A stretch of DNA of 64,000 nt from CAVUBL01 sp963739795 (GCA_963739795.1 CAVUBL010000011.1:124001-188000); one strand, 5' to 3'; counted from the first letter of the stretch, positions 18,258 to 27,701 are shown. Notes: generated by a model not told the origin, from the sequence alone. Made by a program: numbers and translations.

Positions 18258-20293
18258 AGGCTCTCCGTGGCCCGGGTCACCCAGTTTTGCCAGGCGCCGT
18301 AGGCGAAGAGGATGAGGAAGATGACCGTCGAGTAGGCCGCGGCGTAGCCGTAGCGGTACTGCTCGAAGGCGATCTTGTAAGCCTGGGTGATGAGGATCTC
18401 GGTGGAGCCCGCCGGCTGGCCGCCCGAGACCAGGTAGATGATGTTGAACATGTTGAACGTCCAGATGACCGACAGGATCACCGCCGGCACCAGGGCGGGC
18501 TTGAGGGAGGGCAAGGTGATGGAGCGGAACTGCTGGCGCGCCGTGGCGCCGTCGACCCGGGCCGCCTCATAGAGGTCGGCGGGGATCGACTGCAGAGCCC
18601 CCAGGGAGATGACCATCATGAACGGGAAAGAGAGCCAGCCGTTGGTGGCCAGCACCGTCACGAAGGCCGTCGCCGGAGTGTCGAACCAGGAGACGGCGTG
18701 CCCTCCCAGGAGCTGGAGAATCTGGTTGATCACCCCGAGCTGGGAGTGGAACATCCCGCGCCAGATGAGGGCGGTGATGTAGTTGGGCATCGCCCAGGGC
18801 AGGATCAGGATGACCCGGTAGAAAGGCTTCAGGGCGAAGCCCTTGCGGTGGAGGATCAGGGCGAGGAGAAGGCCCACGCTCACCCCGATCGACACGTTCG
18901 CGATCGTCCAGACGACGGTGAAGGCCAGGGTCCAGTAGAAGCTCGAGTAGTTGATCGCCCGGCCCTCGGGGGTTTCCTCGATCACGTCGGTGTCGCCCAG
19001 GATCTCGCGGAAGTTCTCGAGGCCGGTCCAGGTCTCGGTGATCGGCTGGTCGGAGTTGTAGATGTTGGCGTTGGTGAACGACAGGGCGATGCCGTAGAGG
19101 AACGGGAAGTAGACCAACACCACCATGGCCACCAGGGCCGGGAGGACGTAGAAGTAGGCCCGCCGGTGGCGCGAGAGGACCCGGCCGGTACGGGCGCCGA
19201 CGCCCAGGCCGAAGTAGAGGAACAGGGCCACAGCCACGATGCCGCTGCCCACGGCCAGCCGGGTGAGGCGGCGGGCGAGGACGGCGCGCTCGGGCCCGGC
19301 GCCGGCGGTCCGCGGGCGCCGGAAGGCGTCGACGTCCCAGCGCGCCGGATCGAGCCCGGTGTTGGCGGCGCCCCGACTCGGGGTCAGGCTCGCCAGGAGC
19401 GGCTCCGAGCTCTCGGCCTCGGCGGCGAGGCGGGAGGCGAGCTCCCGGTCGGCCGCCTGCGCGCCCGCGGTGAGGGCACCCACCGACCAGGTTCCGAAGG
19501 CGGCCGCCGACGCCACCAGGAGCACCCCGGCCACGAGGGTCAGACCGGCCGGATGCGGCCGAAGTTTCCCCAGGCCGACGGCGACCAGGGCGAACAGGGC
19601 CAGGGGGGCGAGGAGCGCGAAGAGGGCCGCGCGGTAGGGGGGGCCGGAGGCGGCGGGCGGACGGGGGGGCGGGGCTCCGGCCTCCCGGGTGGTTGTCGCA
19701 GCCTCTGGAACGGTCTCCACCACCACCGCCCCCACCACCTGGCCGTTCTCTCCGGTCGACTCGATGGGCGCCGCGGCCTCGAGGTGTCCCTGCTGGCGCC
19801 GCACCTGGATCTCGGGCTTCCAGGCCCGACCCTCGCGCCGGTTGGTCTCCACCGCCGCCCGCAGCTCCTGGCCCAGGTCGTAGAGGGGCTTCTCGTCGCG
19901 GGCCAGGCGCCGGGGTGCGGCCGTCTCGCCGACGTCGCCGGGAGCCGTGGAGGCCACCAACCGCTTGGCGCCGAGGTCGATCACCCGGATCGCCACCGCC
20001 GCCGGGTGGAGCTCGGCGAAGTGCTCCACCAGCCGTCCCGCCGGCTCGGCCTCGAGGCCGGCCCGGCCGGTGAGCTCGGCGAGCTCGGCAGCCAGGATCA
20101 CGGCGTCGCGCACCTCCCGCTGGCGCTCCTGGGCGGCGCGCGCCCGGGCGAGGCCCCAGGTGCCGGCGCCCACGGCGACGAGGAGGCCGAGGGCGAGGCC
20201 GACGGCCAATCGCCGAGGAGTGATCCTCGGCAGATCCCCCCCGCTACCCCGCCCGGGGCGGTGGGTCGGGTCGCTTGGTGGTTTGGCCCGCAT
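18254..20293 (-). CDS. Sugar ABC transporter permease, MalF type, with N-terminal Cache-like sensor extension
   Basis: The 679-aa product is far longer than ordinary permeases of this class (about 300 aa). Residues 28-50 form a first helix. Residues about 51-220 are a predicted periplasmic domain whose strands (AIRVIDLGAKRLVAST, then GQVVGAVVVET) resemble Cache sensor domains. Two helices follow (222-242 and 250-270), then a second soluble stretch and a helix at 345-365. The MalF core starts near residue 378, with the EAA loop EAARVDGATARQQFRSITLP. ATG 20293 is chosen because AGGAG lies 8 bp upstream. A GTG at 20320 that overlaps the malE-like stop is the alternative. The sensor reading is inference. 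Confidence 0.88.
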   Translation of the reverse strand: MRAKPPSDPTHRPGRGSGGDLPRITPRRLAVGLALGLLVAVGAGTWGLARARAAQERQREVRDAVILAAELAELTGRAGLEAEPAGRLVEHFAELHPAAVAIRVIDLGAKRLVASTAPGDVGETAAPRRLARDEKPLYDLGQELRAAVETNRREGRAWKPEIQVRRQQGHLEAAAPIESTGENGQVVGAVVVETVPEAATTTREAGAPPPRPPAASGPPYRAALFALLAPLALFALVAVGLGKLRPHPAGLTLVAGVLLVASAAAFGTWSVGALTAGAQAADRELASRLAAEAESSEPLLASLTPSRGAANTGLDPARWDVDAFRRPRTAGAGPERAVLARRLTRLAVGSGIVAVALFLYFGLGVGARTGRVLSRHRRAYFYVLPALVAMVVLVYFPFLYGIALSFTNANIYNSDQPITETWTGLENFREILGDTDVIEETPEGRAINYSSFYWTLAFTVVWTIANVSIGVSVGLLLALILHRKGFALKPFYRVILILPWAMPNYITALIWRGMFHSQLGVINQILQLLGGHAVSWFDTPATAFVTVLATNGWLSFPFMMVISLGALQSIPADLYEAARVDGATARQQFRSITLPSLKPALVPAVILSVIWTFNMFNIIYLVSGGQPAGSTEILITQAYKIAFEQYRYGYAAAYSTVIFLILFAYGAWQNWVTRATESL

Positions 20294-20316
20294 CGTGAGC
20301 GCTCCTCTCTTGCGGC

Positions 20317-21621
20317 TCACCGCTGGCGCAGCTTGGCGATCCGCTCCCGGACCTCCTTCTGCGCCGTGGCCATGGCCTCCTGGGGCGTGCCCCGCTTGTG
20401 GATGATCACGTTCATCGCCGTCGTCGCCGGCGACCAGACCATGGTCATCTCGGGCACGTTGGGCATGGGGATGCCCACCTCGACCTGCTTGCGGAAGAGG
20501 GTGAGCTCGGGATCGGCGGCCACCTTCGGGTCGGCGTAGACGGCGGCGTTGGCCGGGGTCTGGCGACCCTCGAGGGCGAGGACCTTGGCCGCCGGCAGGT
20601 CGGTCAGGTAGGTGAGCAGCTCGTAGGCCGCCTCCTTGTGCTTCGACGGCGCGGCCACGTAGACCCCCTCGACCGTGATCCAGGGGCGCATGGGGGTGCC
20701 GCCCGCCTCATCCACCTTGGGCAGGAGGGCCAGGCCGTAGTCGATCTCCGGAGCGATCTCCCCCAGGAACCAGGGGCCGGAGAAGACGATCCCCGCCTTG
20801 CCGCCGTTGAACAGGGCCGTGATCAGGGCGGTCGAGGGCTCGGCGGGGAGGATCTTGTCGGTCTCGAGCCACTTCATGACCAGCTCGAGGGACTTGACGT
20901 TGGCCGGCGAGTCCAGGACGGGCTCGCCGTCGGGCCCGAAGACCCCGCCGCCGAAGGCGTTCATCAGCGGTGCCTGGTAGTAGAAGTCCGAGTACCAGTA
21001 GACGAGGCCGAAGCGGCCGGTGGAGGAGTCGGTGAGCTTCTTCGCCACCTTCACCAGCTCGCCGGTGGTCTTCGGCGGCTGGGGGACCAGCTTCTTGTTG
21101 TAGATCTGGGCGATGACCTTGTAGTTGAGGGGCAGGCCGTAGACCGTGCCCTGGTAGGTCATGGCCTGGAGGGTCGAGGGCAGGAAACGCTTGGCGACCG
21201 CGTCGTCGAGGTAGAAGTCGATGGGCTCGATCGTGTTGCCTGCCTCGATCCAGCCGCCCAGGCGGTCCTGGGCATAGATGAAGACGTCCGGCCCCTTGCC
21301 CCGGGGCACGGCGGCGGTGATCTTGTCGGCCATGGCGTCGTAGGGCACCGCCAGGCTCGAGACGGTGATCTTGCCGGCGTGGTCGCGGTTGAACTGCTCG
21401 ACGACCTTCTCGAAGGCCGTGCGCTCGGCGCCCCGGTAGGCGTGCCAGACGACGATCGGGGCTGCCGGGCCCGCCTGAGCGTCCGGCGCCGGCTCGGCCG
21501 CGGCCGGTCGGGGGCTGCCGGTGAGGCCCGGGGCGAGGTCGGGGCCGAGGAGCAGCGCCAGGCTCGCCGCCAGCACCAGGGCCGGCAGGACTGTGAAGAG
21601 GCTCGAACCGAACGGTTTCAT
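20317..21621 (-). CDS. Maltodextrin-type extracellular solute-binding protein (MalE-like)
   Basis: From ATG 21621, supported by GGGAG and a signal peptide, the product has 434 aa. It has the family-1 solute-binding signature: VVWHAYRGAERTAFEKVVEQFNRDH at the start, GKGPDVFIYAQDRLGGWIEAG, the YGLPLNYKVIAQIYNK hinge and GKAGIVFSGPWFLGEI. It captures oligosaccharides in the periplasm and delivers them to the MalFG-type channel. An Ala/Pro-rich linker of about 30 aa between signal and domain suggests membrane tethering. An upstream ATG at 21681 overlaps the ATPase stop but would put 20 charged residues before the signal peptide. Confidence 0.92.
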   Translation of the reverse strand: MKPFGSSLFTVLPALVLAASLALLLGPDLAPGLTGSPRPAAAEPAPDAQAGPAAPIVVWHAYRGAERTAFEKVVEQFNRDHAGKITVSSLAVPYDAMADKITAAVPRGKGPDVFIYAQDRLGGWIEAGNTIEPIDFYLDDAVAKRFLPSTLQAMTYQGTVYGLPLNYKVIAQIYNKKLVPQPPKTTGELVKVAKKLTDSSTGRFGLVYWYSDFYYQAPLMNAFGGGVFGPDGEPVLDSPANVKSLELVMKWLETDKILPAEPSTALITALFNGGKAGIVFSGPWFLGEIAPEIDYGLALLPKVDEAGGTPMRPWITVEGVYVAAPSKHKEAAYELLTYLTDLPAAKVLALEGRQTPANAAVYADPKVAADPELTLFRKQVEVGIPMPNVPEMTMVWSPATTAMNVIIHKRGTPQEAMATAQKEVRERIAKLRQR

Positions 21622-21680
21622 TGCTTGGCTCCCGGGTTTGGTTCGCCGCCTGAGCGGATCAGGGACGGATCCATGTCGCA

Positions 21681-22769
21681 TCAGTTGATTCGCATCTCGG
21701 TCTGGGCGTCGAAGAGGTGGACCGAGCCCAGGTCGACGTGGAGCGGCACGTCGGTCCCGGGCTCGGCGGTGAAGTGGGGGTCCAGGCTCGCCGCCACCAG
21801 CTCCCGGCCTACGCGGCCGTGGACGGTGGCCTGGTGGCCCAGGGTCTCGACGATCTCGACGGTCAGGGTGAGGGGCGCCGTCTCGCCCCGGGCCTCGTCC
21901 TCCTTCAGGTGGAGGTTCTCGGGACGGATGCCCACCACCAGGTGGTCGTTGCCCGGGGTCAGGAGCGACCGGCAGGCCGCGGGCACCGGAAGCTCGAAGC
22001 CGTCGCCGGCGAGGCGCTCCCGGTCGGTGGTGAGGGTGGCGGCCAGCAGGTTCATGGGCGGCGTGCCGATGAACCCGGCCACGAAGACGTTGGCGGGCCG
22101 CTCGTAGACCTCGAGGGGCGCTCCCACCTGCTGGAGCCGGCCGCGCTCGAGGACGGCGATCCGGTCGCCCATGGTCATGGCCTCCACCTGGTCGTGGGTC
22201 ACGTAGACCACGGTGGTGCCCAGGCGCTTGTGGAGCTTGGTGAGCTCGGCGCGCATCTGGACCCGGAGCTTCGCGTCCAGGTTCGAGAGCGGCTCGTCGA
22301 ACAGGAACAGCGACGGCTGGCGCACGATCGCCCGCCCCACCGCCACCCGTTGGCGCTGCCCGCCGGAGAGCTCCTTGGGGCGCCGGTCCAGGAGGGCGTC
22401 GATCTCGAGGATCTCGGCCGCGTCCTGCACCCGGGCCTCCATCTCCGCGCGCGGCGTGTGGCGGATCTTCAGGCCGAACTCCAGGTTCTGGCGCACGGTC
22501 ATGTGGGGGTAGAGGGCGTAGCTCTGGAACACCATGGCGATTTCCCGTTCCTTGGGTGGCAGGTCGTTGACCTCCCGGCCGCCGATCTCGATGGTTCCGT
22601 CGGTGACCTCCTCGAGCCCGGCGATCATGCGGAGGACCGTGGACTTGCCGCAGCCCGACGGGCCGACGAGCACCATGAACTCCCCGTCCCGAATCTCGAG
22701 GTCGATCGTGTCGACGGCCAGCACGTCTCCGAAGCTCTTGGTCACCCCGGACAGCACCACCTCAGCCAT
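21681..22769 (-). CDS. Sugar ABC transporter ATPase, MalK/UgpC type
   Basis: The 362-aa ATPase has Walker A GPSGCGKST (residues 36-44), the Q-loop FQSYALYPHM, the signature LSGGQRQR, Walker B LFLFDEP and the switch histidine in YVTHDQ. The C-terminal about 120 residues form the OB-fold regulatory domain of the MalK/UgpC subfamily (VVGIRPENLHL). It powers the MalFG-type importer. It starts 4 bp after the GH13 gene stop and ends at the edge of the MalE-type gene. Confidence 0.95.
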   Translation of the reverse strand: MAEVVLSGVTKSFGDVLAVDTIDLEIRDGEFMVLVGPSGCGKSTVLRMIAGLEEVTDGTIEIGGREVNDLPPKEREIAMVFQSYALYPHMTVRQNLEFGLKIRHTPRAEMEARVQDAAEILEIDALLDRRPKELSGGQRQRVAVGRAIVRQPSLFLFDEPLSNLDAKLRVQMRAELTKLHKRLGTTVVYVTHDQVEAMTMGDRIAVLERGRLQQVGAPLEVYERPANVFVAGFIGTPPMNLLAATLTTDRERLAGDGFELPVPAACRSLLTPGNDHLVVGIRPENLHLKEDEARGETAPLTLTVEIVETLGHQATVHGRVGRELVAASLDPHFTAEPGTDVPLHVDLGSVHLFDAQTEMRIN

Positions 22770-22773
22770 GGCC

Positions 22774-24375
22774 TCAGCCCTCCCCCGGGGACGAAGCCCC
22801 GGCGTTCGATCCCGCCCGCGGCCCCACCACCAGGATGCGCGCGCCCTTCGCCGGCACGGTGAGCTCGATGCGGCCGTCGGCGACCGGCACCGTGCCGCCG
22901 GCCCAGGCGTCCGTGGCAGTGGTCCAGGGCCCGGGCGCCTCGAAGCTCGCCGTGGCCGGCACGGCGCCCCGGTTGACCGCCACCACCACGGCGTCCGGAC
23001 CCTCCGGATCGCGCCGCACGAAGACCAGCAGGTCGCCGTCGGTGGAGAGGGCCGCGTGGTCGCCGCGCCAGAGCGCCGGATGGGCGCGGCGCAGGGCGAT
23101 CAGGCGCTGGTAGTCGCGGCGCAGGGCCTCGTCCCGGGGCCGCCCCGCCCCCGGCTCCACGGGCCGGTCGCCCCACGGCATGTCGCTCCGGTTCTCGGGC
23201 CACTCGCCGCCGAGCCGGCCCACCTCCTCGCCGTAGTCGATGACCGGGATTCCGCGGACGGTCAGCTCGAGCAGGGCCGCCAAGCGAAAGAGCTCACGGT
23301 CGTCGCCCAGCAGGTACAGGGCGGTGGGCACGTCGTGGGACGAGAGGTAGTGGGCGAGGAGGTGGCCCGGGCGCACCGCCTGACGGCCCTCCAGATAATG
23401 CTCGAAGGCGACGGTGCGCCCTCGCCCCTGGAGGAAGGCGAGGGCGCTACCCGAGAAGCCGAAATCGAACCCGGCGTCGAGCTCGTCGCCGGCGAACCAG
23501 GGGTCCAGGACCTGGGTGTTACCGCCCCAGACCTCGCCCAGGAGGAAAAAGCCGGGGCCCAGCTCGGAGCGCGTCCTCTCCCGGTGACGGCGCCAGAAGT
23601 CGTGGGAGACGTGCTTGACCGTGTCGAGGCGGAAGCCGTCGACGCCCACTCGTCGTGCGAGCCCCAGGTGGGCGTCCATCAGGTAGTCGGCGACCTGGGG
23701 CAGCTCGGTCTTGAGGTCGGGCAGCCCGGCGACGCACAGCGTCAGGTCATCGGTGCCGCAGGTGCCCGCCTCCTCGCTGCGCAGCCAGCCGCGGGTGGCC
23801 GGATCGGTGAGGTAGTGCGAGCCATAGCCCACGTGGTTGTAGACCACGTCGAGGAGAACCGCCATGCCGCGGGCGTGGGCGGCTTCGACCAGAGCCCGCA
23901 GCTCGGCCTCGGTGCCGAAGCGCGGGTCGAGGCGGGTGAAGTCGTCGGCCCAGTAGCCGTGATAGGCCCAGTCGGGGAAGCCCGCGCCGGTGACGAAGCC
24001 GGGGATGTTCTGGACCACGGGGGTGATCCACAGGGCGGTCACGCCGAGGTCGGCGAGCTCGTCGAGATGCGCCGCAAGGCCCACCAGGTCGCCGCCGTGG
24101 AAGGTGCCCTTGTCCTCCGGCTGCACGTCCTGGTCGTTGGCCCGGTCGCCGTCGGCGAAGCGGTCGAGGAGGACCGCGTACAGGATCGCCTCGTCCCAGG
24201 AGCCCTGCGGAGTGACCCGGACGGCGGCAGGAGGCGCGGCGGTCGGCCCGGCGAGGGGCGCGGTCGGCGCGTTCGCGGGCCGAACCCCGGCGCACGCCCA
24301 GGCGCTCACCAGGAGCCCTGCGGACAGGAGCGCTGCGAGTCCCAGCTCGCCTCGGGAGCTACCCCCCTGCACCAT
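22774..24375 (-). CDS. GH13 alpha-amylase-family enzyme, exported; first gene of the maltodextrin operon
   Basis: From ATG 24375 (GAGGAGG upstream) the product has 533 aa. A hydrophobic N-terminus ends in SAWAC, so it is exported and may be a lipoprotein. The catalytic residues are Asp251 in GFRLDT, Glu281 in LLGEVW and Asp348 in SSHDVP. Motif I is DVVYNHVGYGSHY. The layout (AILYAVLLDRFADGD near the start) is that of alpha-amylase or cyclomaltodextrinase-type enzymes. It would cut glucan to oligomers for the transporter encoded downstream. The upstream gap (24376-24609) holds no other gene and probably contains the operon promoter, though I could not fix its boxes. Confidence 0.9.
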   Translation of the reverse strand: MVQGGSSRGELGLAALLSAGLLVSAWACAGVRPANAPTAPLAGPTAAPPAAVRVTPQGSWDEAILYAVLLDRFADGDRANDQDVQPEDKGTFHGGDLVGLAAHLDELADLGVTALWITPVVQNIPGFVTGAGFPDWAYHGYWADDFTRLDPRFGTEAELRALVEAAHARGMAVLLDVVYNHVGYGSHYLTDPATRGWLRSEEAGTCGTDDLTLCVAGLPDLKTELPQVADYLMDAHLGLARRVGVDGFRLDTVKHVSHDFWRRHRERTRSELGPGFFLLGEVWGGNTQVLDPWFAGDELDAGFDFGFSGSALAFLQGRGRTVAFEHYLEGRQAVRPGHLLAHYLSSHDVPTALYLLGDDRELFRLAALLELTVRGIPVIDYGEEVGRLGGEWPENRSDMPWGDRPVEPGAGRPRDEALRRDYQRLIALRRAHPALWRGDHAALSTDGDLLVFVRRDPEGPDAVVVAVNRGAVPATASFEAPGPWTTATDAWAGGTVPVADGRIELTVPAKGARILVVGPRAGSNAGASSPGEG

Positions 24376-24609
24376 CCGCCCACCCCTCCTCGCTGGGAGC
24401 GCGATCCTACGCTGGGAGCGGTCCCGAACGCCTCCGGGCACTCCTCCCAGGTTCTGCCATCAGATTCTCTTGAGGGCGCCGGGAAAGCGCCACCTCTCGA
24501 CGGGTGGCCCGCGGGCGCGGACGGACTGCCGCCGGCCCCGTCCCCCGGGGTGGGTCAGAGAGCGAGGACCTTCAGGTGACCCTCGGGAGGGAAGGGTGAG
24601 GGGGGTGAT

Positions 24610-25404
24610 CTACAGGACTTGTCCGCCGTCCACCCGGAACACCCCGCCGGTGGTGAAGCCCGAGGCCGGCGAGGCGAGGTAGAGGGCGAGGCCCAGGAGG
24701 TCCCCGACCTCGCCGAAGCGGCCGGCCGGAATCGCGGCGAGGTTGGCGTCGCGCTGGCCCGGGGTCTGCCAGAGGGCGGTGGAGAACCGGGTCTTGATGA
24801 TCCCCGGGGCCAGGGTGTTGACCTGGATGCCGTCGTCGGCGAGCTCCACCGCCAGCACCTTGGTCAGCATGATCACCGCCGCCTTGGAGACGGCGTAGAC
24901 GCCCAGACCCGGATGGGGGGCCAGGCCGACGATGGAGGCGACGTTGACGATCTTGCCGCCGCCGCGCTTCCTCATCTCGGGGACCGAGGCCCGGGCCATG
25001 TGGGCGTAGCCCTTGACGTTGACCTCGAAGGTTTTGTCCCACTGGCCCTCCGAGGCCTCGAGGAGGGGGCCGAAGTGGGGGTTGGTGCCGGCGTTGTTGA
25101 ACAGCACGTCGACGCCGCCCAGCTCGGCGACCGCTCGCTCGACCAGGGCGCGGACCTGCTCGGGCTCGCCCGTGTGGCAGGCGATCGGGAGCGCGCGGCC
25201 GCCGTCGGCCCGGATCGCCGCGGCCACCTCGTCCAGGGCCTCCTGCTTGCGGCTCGCCAACACCACCGCCGCCCCGGCGCGGGCGTAGCACCGGGCCACC
25301 GCCTCGCCGATCCCCCGCGAGGCGCCGGTGACCACTGCCACCTTGCCCGAGAGGTCGAAGAGCTCGGCGGCGGAGGGGGTGATCGAATCGGAATCTCGGG
25401 TCAT
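24610..25404 (-). CDS. Short-chain dehydrogenase/reductase (SDR)
   Basis: The 264-aa protein is a classical SDR. It has the NAD(P) motif TGASRGIG after strand 1, NNAG, the catalytic Ser in NVASIVG, Tyr and Lys in YAVSKAA, and an N-terminal 15-residue extension. The ending GGVFRVDGGQVL is typical of the FabG/glucose dehydrogenase-like group. The substrate cannot be told. It is transcribed in the same direction as the maltodextrin operon but is separated from it by 234 bp, so it is probably a separate unit. Confidence 0.92.
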   Translation of the reverse strand: MTRDSDSITPSAAELFDLSGKVAVVTGASRGIGEAVARCYARAGAAVVLASRKQEALDEVAAAIRADGGRALPIACHTGEPEQVRALVERAVAELGGVDVLFNNAGTNPHFGPLLEASEGQWDKTFEVNVKGYAHMARASVPEMRKRGGGKIVNVASIVGLAPHPGLGVYAVSKAAVIMLTKVLAVELADDGIQVNTLAPGIIKTRFSTALWQTPGQRDANLAAIPAGRFGEVGDLLGLALYLASPASGFTTGGVFRVDGGQVL

Positions 25405-25478
25405 GCCTCGATCTCCTCGGCGCCCTGCGCGCCTCGTGGTGCTCTCCGGCCACCCCCCGGCGGACCGCTAGGAAGCTG

Positions 25479-26039
25479 CTAGGAGTCCGCGCTCGTCTCG
25501 CCCGGGGGCGACCAGCGCTTCAGGAACTCGAGGATCGCCGCCTCCGAGTAGCCCTCTCCGTGCTCGAGCAGGCCGGTGTTCTCCGAGTGGAGGAGCTTGC
25601 CGCTCGAATCGAGGACAAACAGGTGGGGATAGCCGGGGATGCGCGGGTACCGGCCGAGGAACTTCCGGTTCTCGTTCTCCTTCGAGAAGTTCACGTTGAC
25701 CGTCACGAAGCCCCGGTTCCAGGCCTCGCGCACCCGCTCGTGGCTCTCGACGAAGTCGTGGAGACGGTGGCACCAGATGCACCAGTCGCCGCCCACGTCG
25801 AGCAGGATGCGGCGGTGGCTCGCGCGCGCCTGGACGATGGCCTGGGTGAGCTCGGCCTGGGGATCGGCCTTGGGATCGTAGAGGACGTCGCCGGAGGAGG
25901 CGGCCGGGGCTTCGGCGGCCACGGCCAGGACGGCCCCGGTGGCTCCGGCCGGGGGCGCGGCGGCCGCCGCGGCCGGGAGGGCGGCGAGGAGGGCGAGGGC
26001 GAGGAGGCTCGCCGGGAGGGGGCGGGGAGAACGGGTCAC
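25479..26039 (-). CDS. Exported thioredoxin-fold protein
   Basis: The best start is GTG 26039, six bases after a perfect GGAGG, giving 186 aa with a signal peptide. Residues about 80-175 form a thioredoxin domain with active site GDWCIWC followed by HRLHDF, and the cis-proline loop IPGYPHLFVLD. The CxxC with WC on both sides is like the thiol-disulfide domains related to DsbD-gamma and the DUF255 group. It probably reduces or isomerises disulfides in the periplasm. Longer in-frame readings upstream have neither ribosome site nor signal peptide. Confidence 0.85.
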   Translation of the reverse strand: MTRSPRPLPASLLALALLAALPAAAAAAPPAGATGAVLAVAAEAPAASSGDVLYDPKADPQAELTQAIVQARASHRRILLDVGGDWCIWCHRLHDFVESHERVREAWNRGFVTVNVNFSKENENRKFLGRYPRIPGYPHLFVLDSSGKLLHSENTGLLEHGEGYSEAAILEFLKRWSPPGETSADS

Positions 26040-26157
26040 GGAATACCTCCTGGGGCGGATCTCATGGACTCTCGGGACTCGGGGCAGCGGCTCGCTCCGC
26101 GGCCGGCCGCGAGCCATGCTATACCGTCGTCGCCGCGACCCGTGCCAGAATCGGGCC

Positions 26158-26703
26158 GTGACGACTTCCGAGCCTCCCGCCGCCGCGCCGGCCGGGGCGG
26201 CCGCCGCTGGACGCCGCCGGGCCACGGGCGCCGGCGCCTCGGCCCGTATCCGCCGCTCCTGGGACCGCCTCTCGCGCCTCCCCGGGGGGCGTTGGCTGTT
26301 CAGCAAGATGGTGGGCTGGACCGCGCCCTACACCGGCACGATCGGTGCCCGCGTCCAGGAGGTCGTCCCGGGCCGAGCCCGCCTCACTCTGCGCGACCGG
26401 CGGCGGGTCCGCAACCACCTGCGGTCGGTCCACGCCGTCGCCCAACTCAACCTCGCCGAGGAGGCGTCGGGGCTGGCGGTCGTCTACTCCATGCCCGACC
26501 ATCTGCGGGGCATCCCGGTGCACCTGGAGATCGATTACCTGAAGAAGGCCCGCGGCACCATCACCGCCACTTGCGAGCTTCCCGGCCCGATCCCCGATCC
26601 GCCGGAGGGCGAGCGGGTGAGCTTCGAGGCCCCGGTGACCCTGACCGACCCCGGGGGCGACGTGGTCGCCCGCGCCCTGGCGCGCTGGGTGATCGGCCGG
26701 TGA
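26158..26703 (+). CDS. DUF4442 hotdog-fold thioesterase-like protein
   Basis: Starting at GTG 26158 the product has 181 aa. After a Pro/Ala-rich N-terminus comes a hotdog-like domain: WLFSKMVGWTAPYTGTIGARV, RNHLRSVHAVAQLNLAEEASGL and PVHLEIDYLKKARGTI. These match DUF4442 (YiiD_C-like) proteins, which share the acyl-CoA thioesterase fold. No strong acyl-CoA catalytic residue is assigned. An ATG at 26116 lies just before a CTATACC box that looks like a promoter -10, so it is not used as the start. Confidence 0.78.
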   Translation: MTTSEPPAAAPAGAAAAGRRRATGAGASARIRRSWDRLSRLPGGRWLFSKMVGWTAPYTGTIGARVQEVVPGRARLTLRDRRRVRNHLRSVHAVAQLNLAEEASGLAVVYSMPDHLRGIPVHLEIDYLKKARGTITATCELPGPIPDPPEGERVSFEAPVTLTDPGGDVVARALARWVIGR

Positions 26704-26789
26704 GGACACCCGGGGCAGGCATCTTGCACGTTCCCCGGACCGACGCCATGCAGCGAACCCCTGAGACCGCCATCCCCGGAGGACACGCC

Positions 26790-27599
26790 ATGACCCGAAT
26801 CCCCGTCGTCCGCTCCCTCGTTCCGCTCGCCCTCGTCCTCGCCGGCCTCGCGCTGGCCGCCGTTCCGGCCCGGGCTCAGAGCTGCGGCGCCGGTTGGCAG
26901 AACCCTGTGGTGTGCCGGGTCGACCTGGTGGTCACCCGCTCCGGCGAGAGCCAGGGCGAGACCCTCCCGGGCTCCACCCTCACCCTCCCCCAGCGCGCCG
27001 AGATCGATCTCCACGCCGTGGCTACCGACCAGCGGAACCAGCGCTTTCCGGCTGATCGCTTCTACTTCACTCTGGACGTCGAACGCGGCTGCAGTGGCCT
27101 GTTCGACGTCGAGCGGGTCGACGCAGACACCGTCCGCCTGAAGACCGGGGCCCGGACCGGCGAGTGCGACGGCACCTTCTGGGTGGCCAACAACACCAAC
27201 TTCGACCGCAGGATCCGGTTCCAGGTCGAGCGCACCGGGCATCGCGTCTACTCGCGCCGGGAGGCCGACTTCATCGCCCGCTCCCTCTACCGCGCGCTCC
27301 TCGGGCGCGACGGCGAGCAGTCGGGGGTCGCCGCCACCGCCGAGGCGATCCAGCGGGGCGACCTCACCGGCCAGATCCACGCCATCTTGCGCAGCCCGGA
27401 GTTCGCCCGCAGTCGCTCCAAGGTCCCGCCGCAGGAGATGCTCCGCGACCTCTATCAGGGCATTCTGGGCCGCGACCCTGACAGCGTCGGAGCGCGCAAC
27501 TACCAGCGCCGGGTCGAGCGGGGCGAGATCGCCTACGTGGCCACCGAGCTGGTGACCTCGGACGAGTTCGAGCAGCGCCTGGCCCGCGAGGCGAGGTAG
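26790..27599 (+). CDS. Secreted DUF4214-like protein
   Basis: From ATG 26790 (GGAGG upstream) the product has 269 aa with a signal peptide ending ARA-Q. The first half is a beta-rich region with paired cysteines (CGAGW, CRVDL, GCSGLFD, GECDG). The second half contains two helical units that begin SLYRALLGRDGEQSG and DLYQGILGRDPDSVG. This repeated R-x-(L/I)-L-GRD pattern is that of DUF4214, often found in exported or surface proteins. The two units are probably copies. The function is unknown. Confidence 0.72.
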   Translation: MTRIPVVRSLVPLALVLAGLALAAVPARAQSCGAGWQNPVVCRVDLVVTRSGESQGETLPGSTLTLPQRAEIDLHAVATDQRNQRFPADRFYFTLDVERGCSGLFDVERVDADTVRLKTGARTGECDGTFWVANNTNFDRRIRFQVERTGHRVYSRREADFIARSLYRALLGRDGEQSGVAATAEAIQRGDLTGQIHAILRSPEFARSRSKVPPQEMLRDLYQGILGRDPDSVGARNYQRRVERGEIAYVATELVTSDEFEQRLAREAR

Positions 27600-27701
27600 G
27601 CGCCTGCGCCGCGACCCGGTTCCGCCGCGCGGCTGCCCTGCCGGCGGAGAAGCTGAAGTGTCGGGCCGAATATGGTAATTTCGTCGATTCGGAGCCCGGC
27701 G

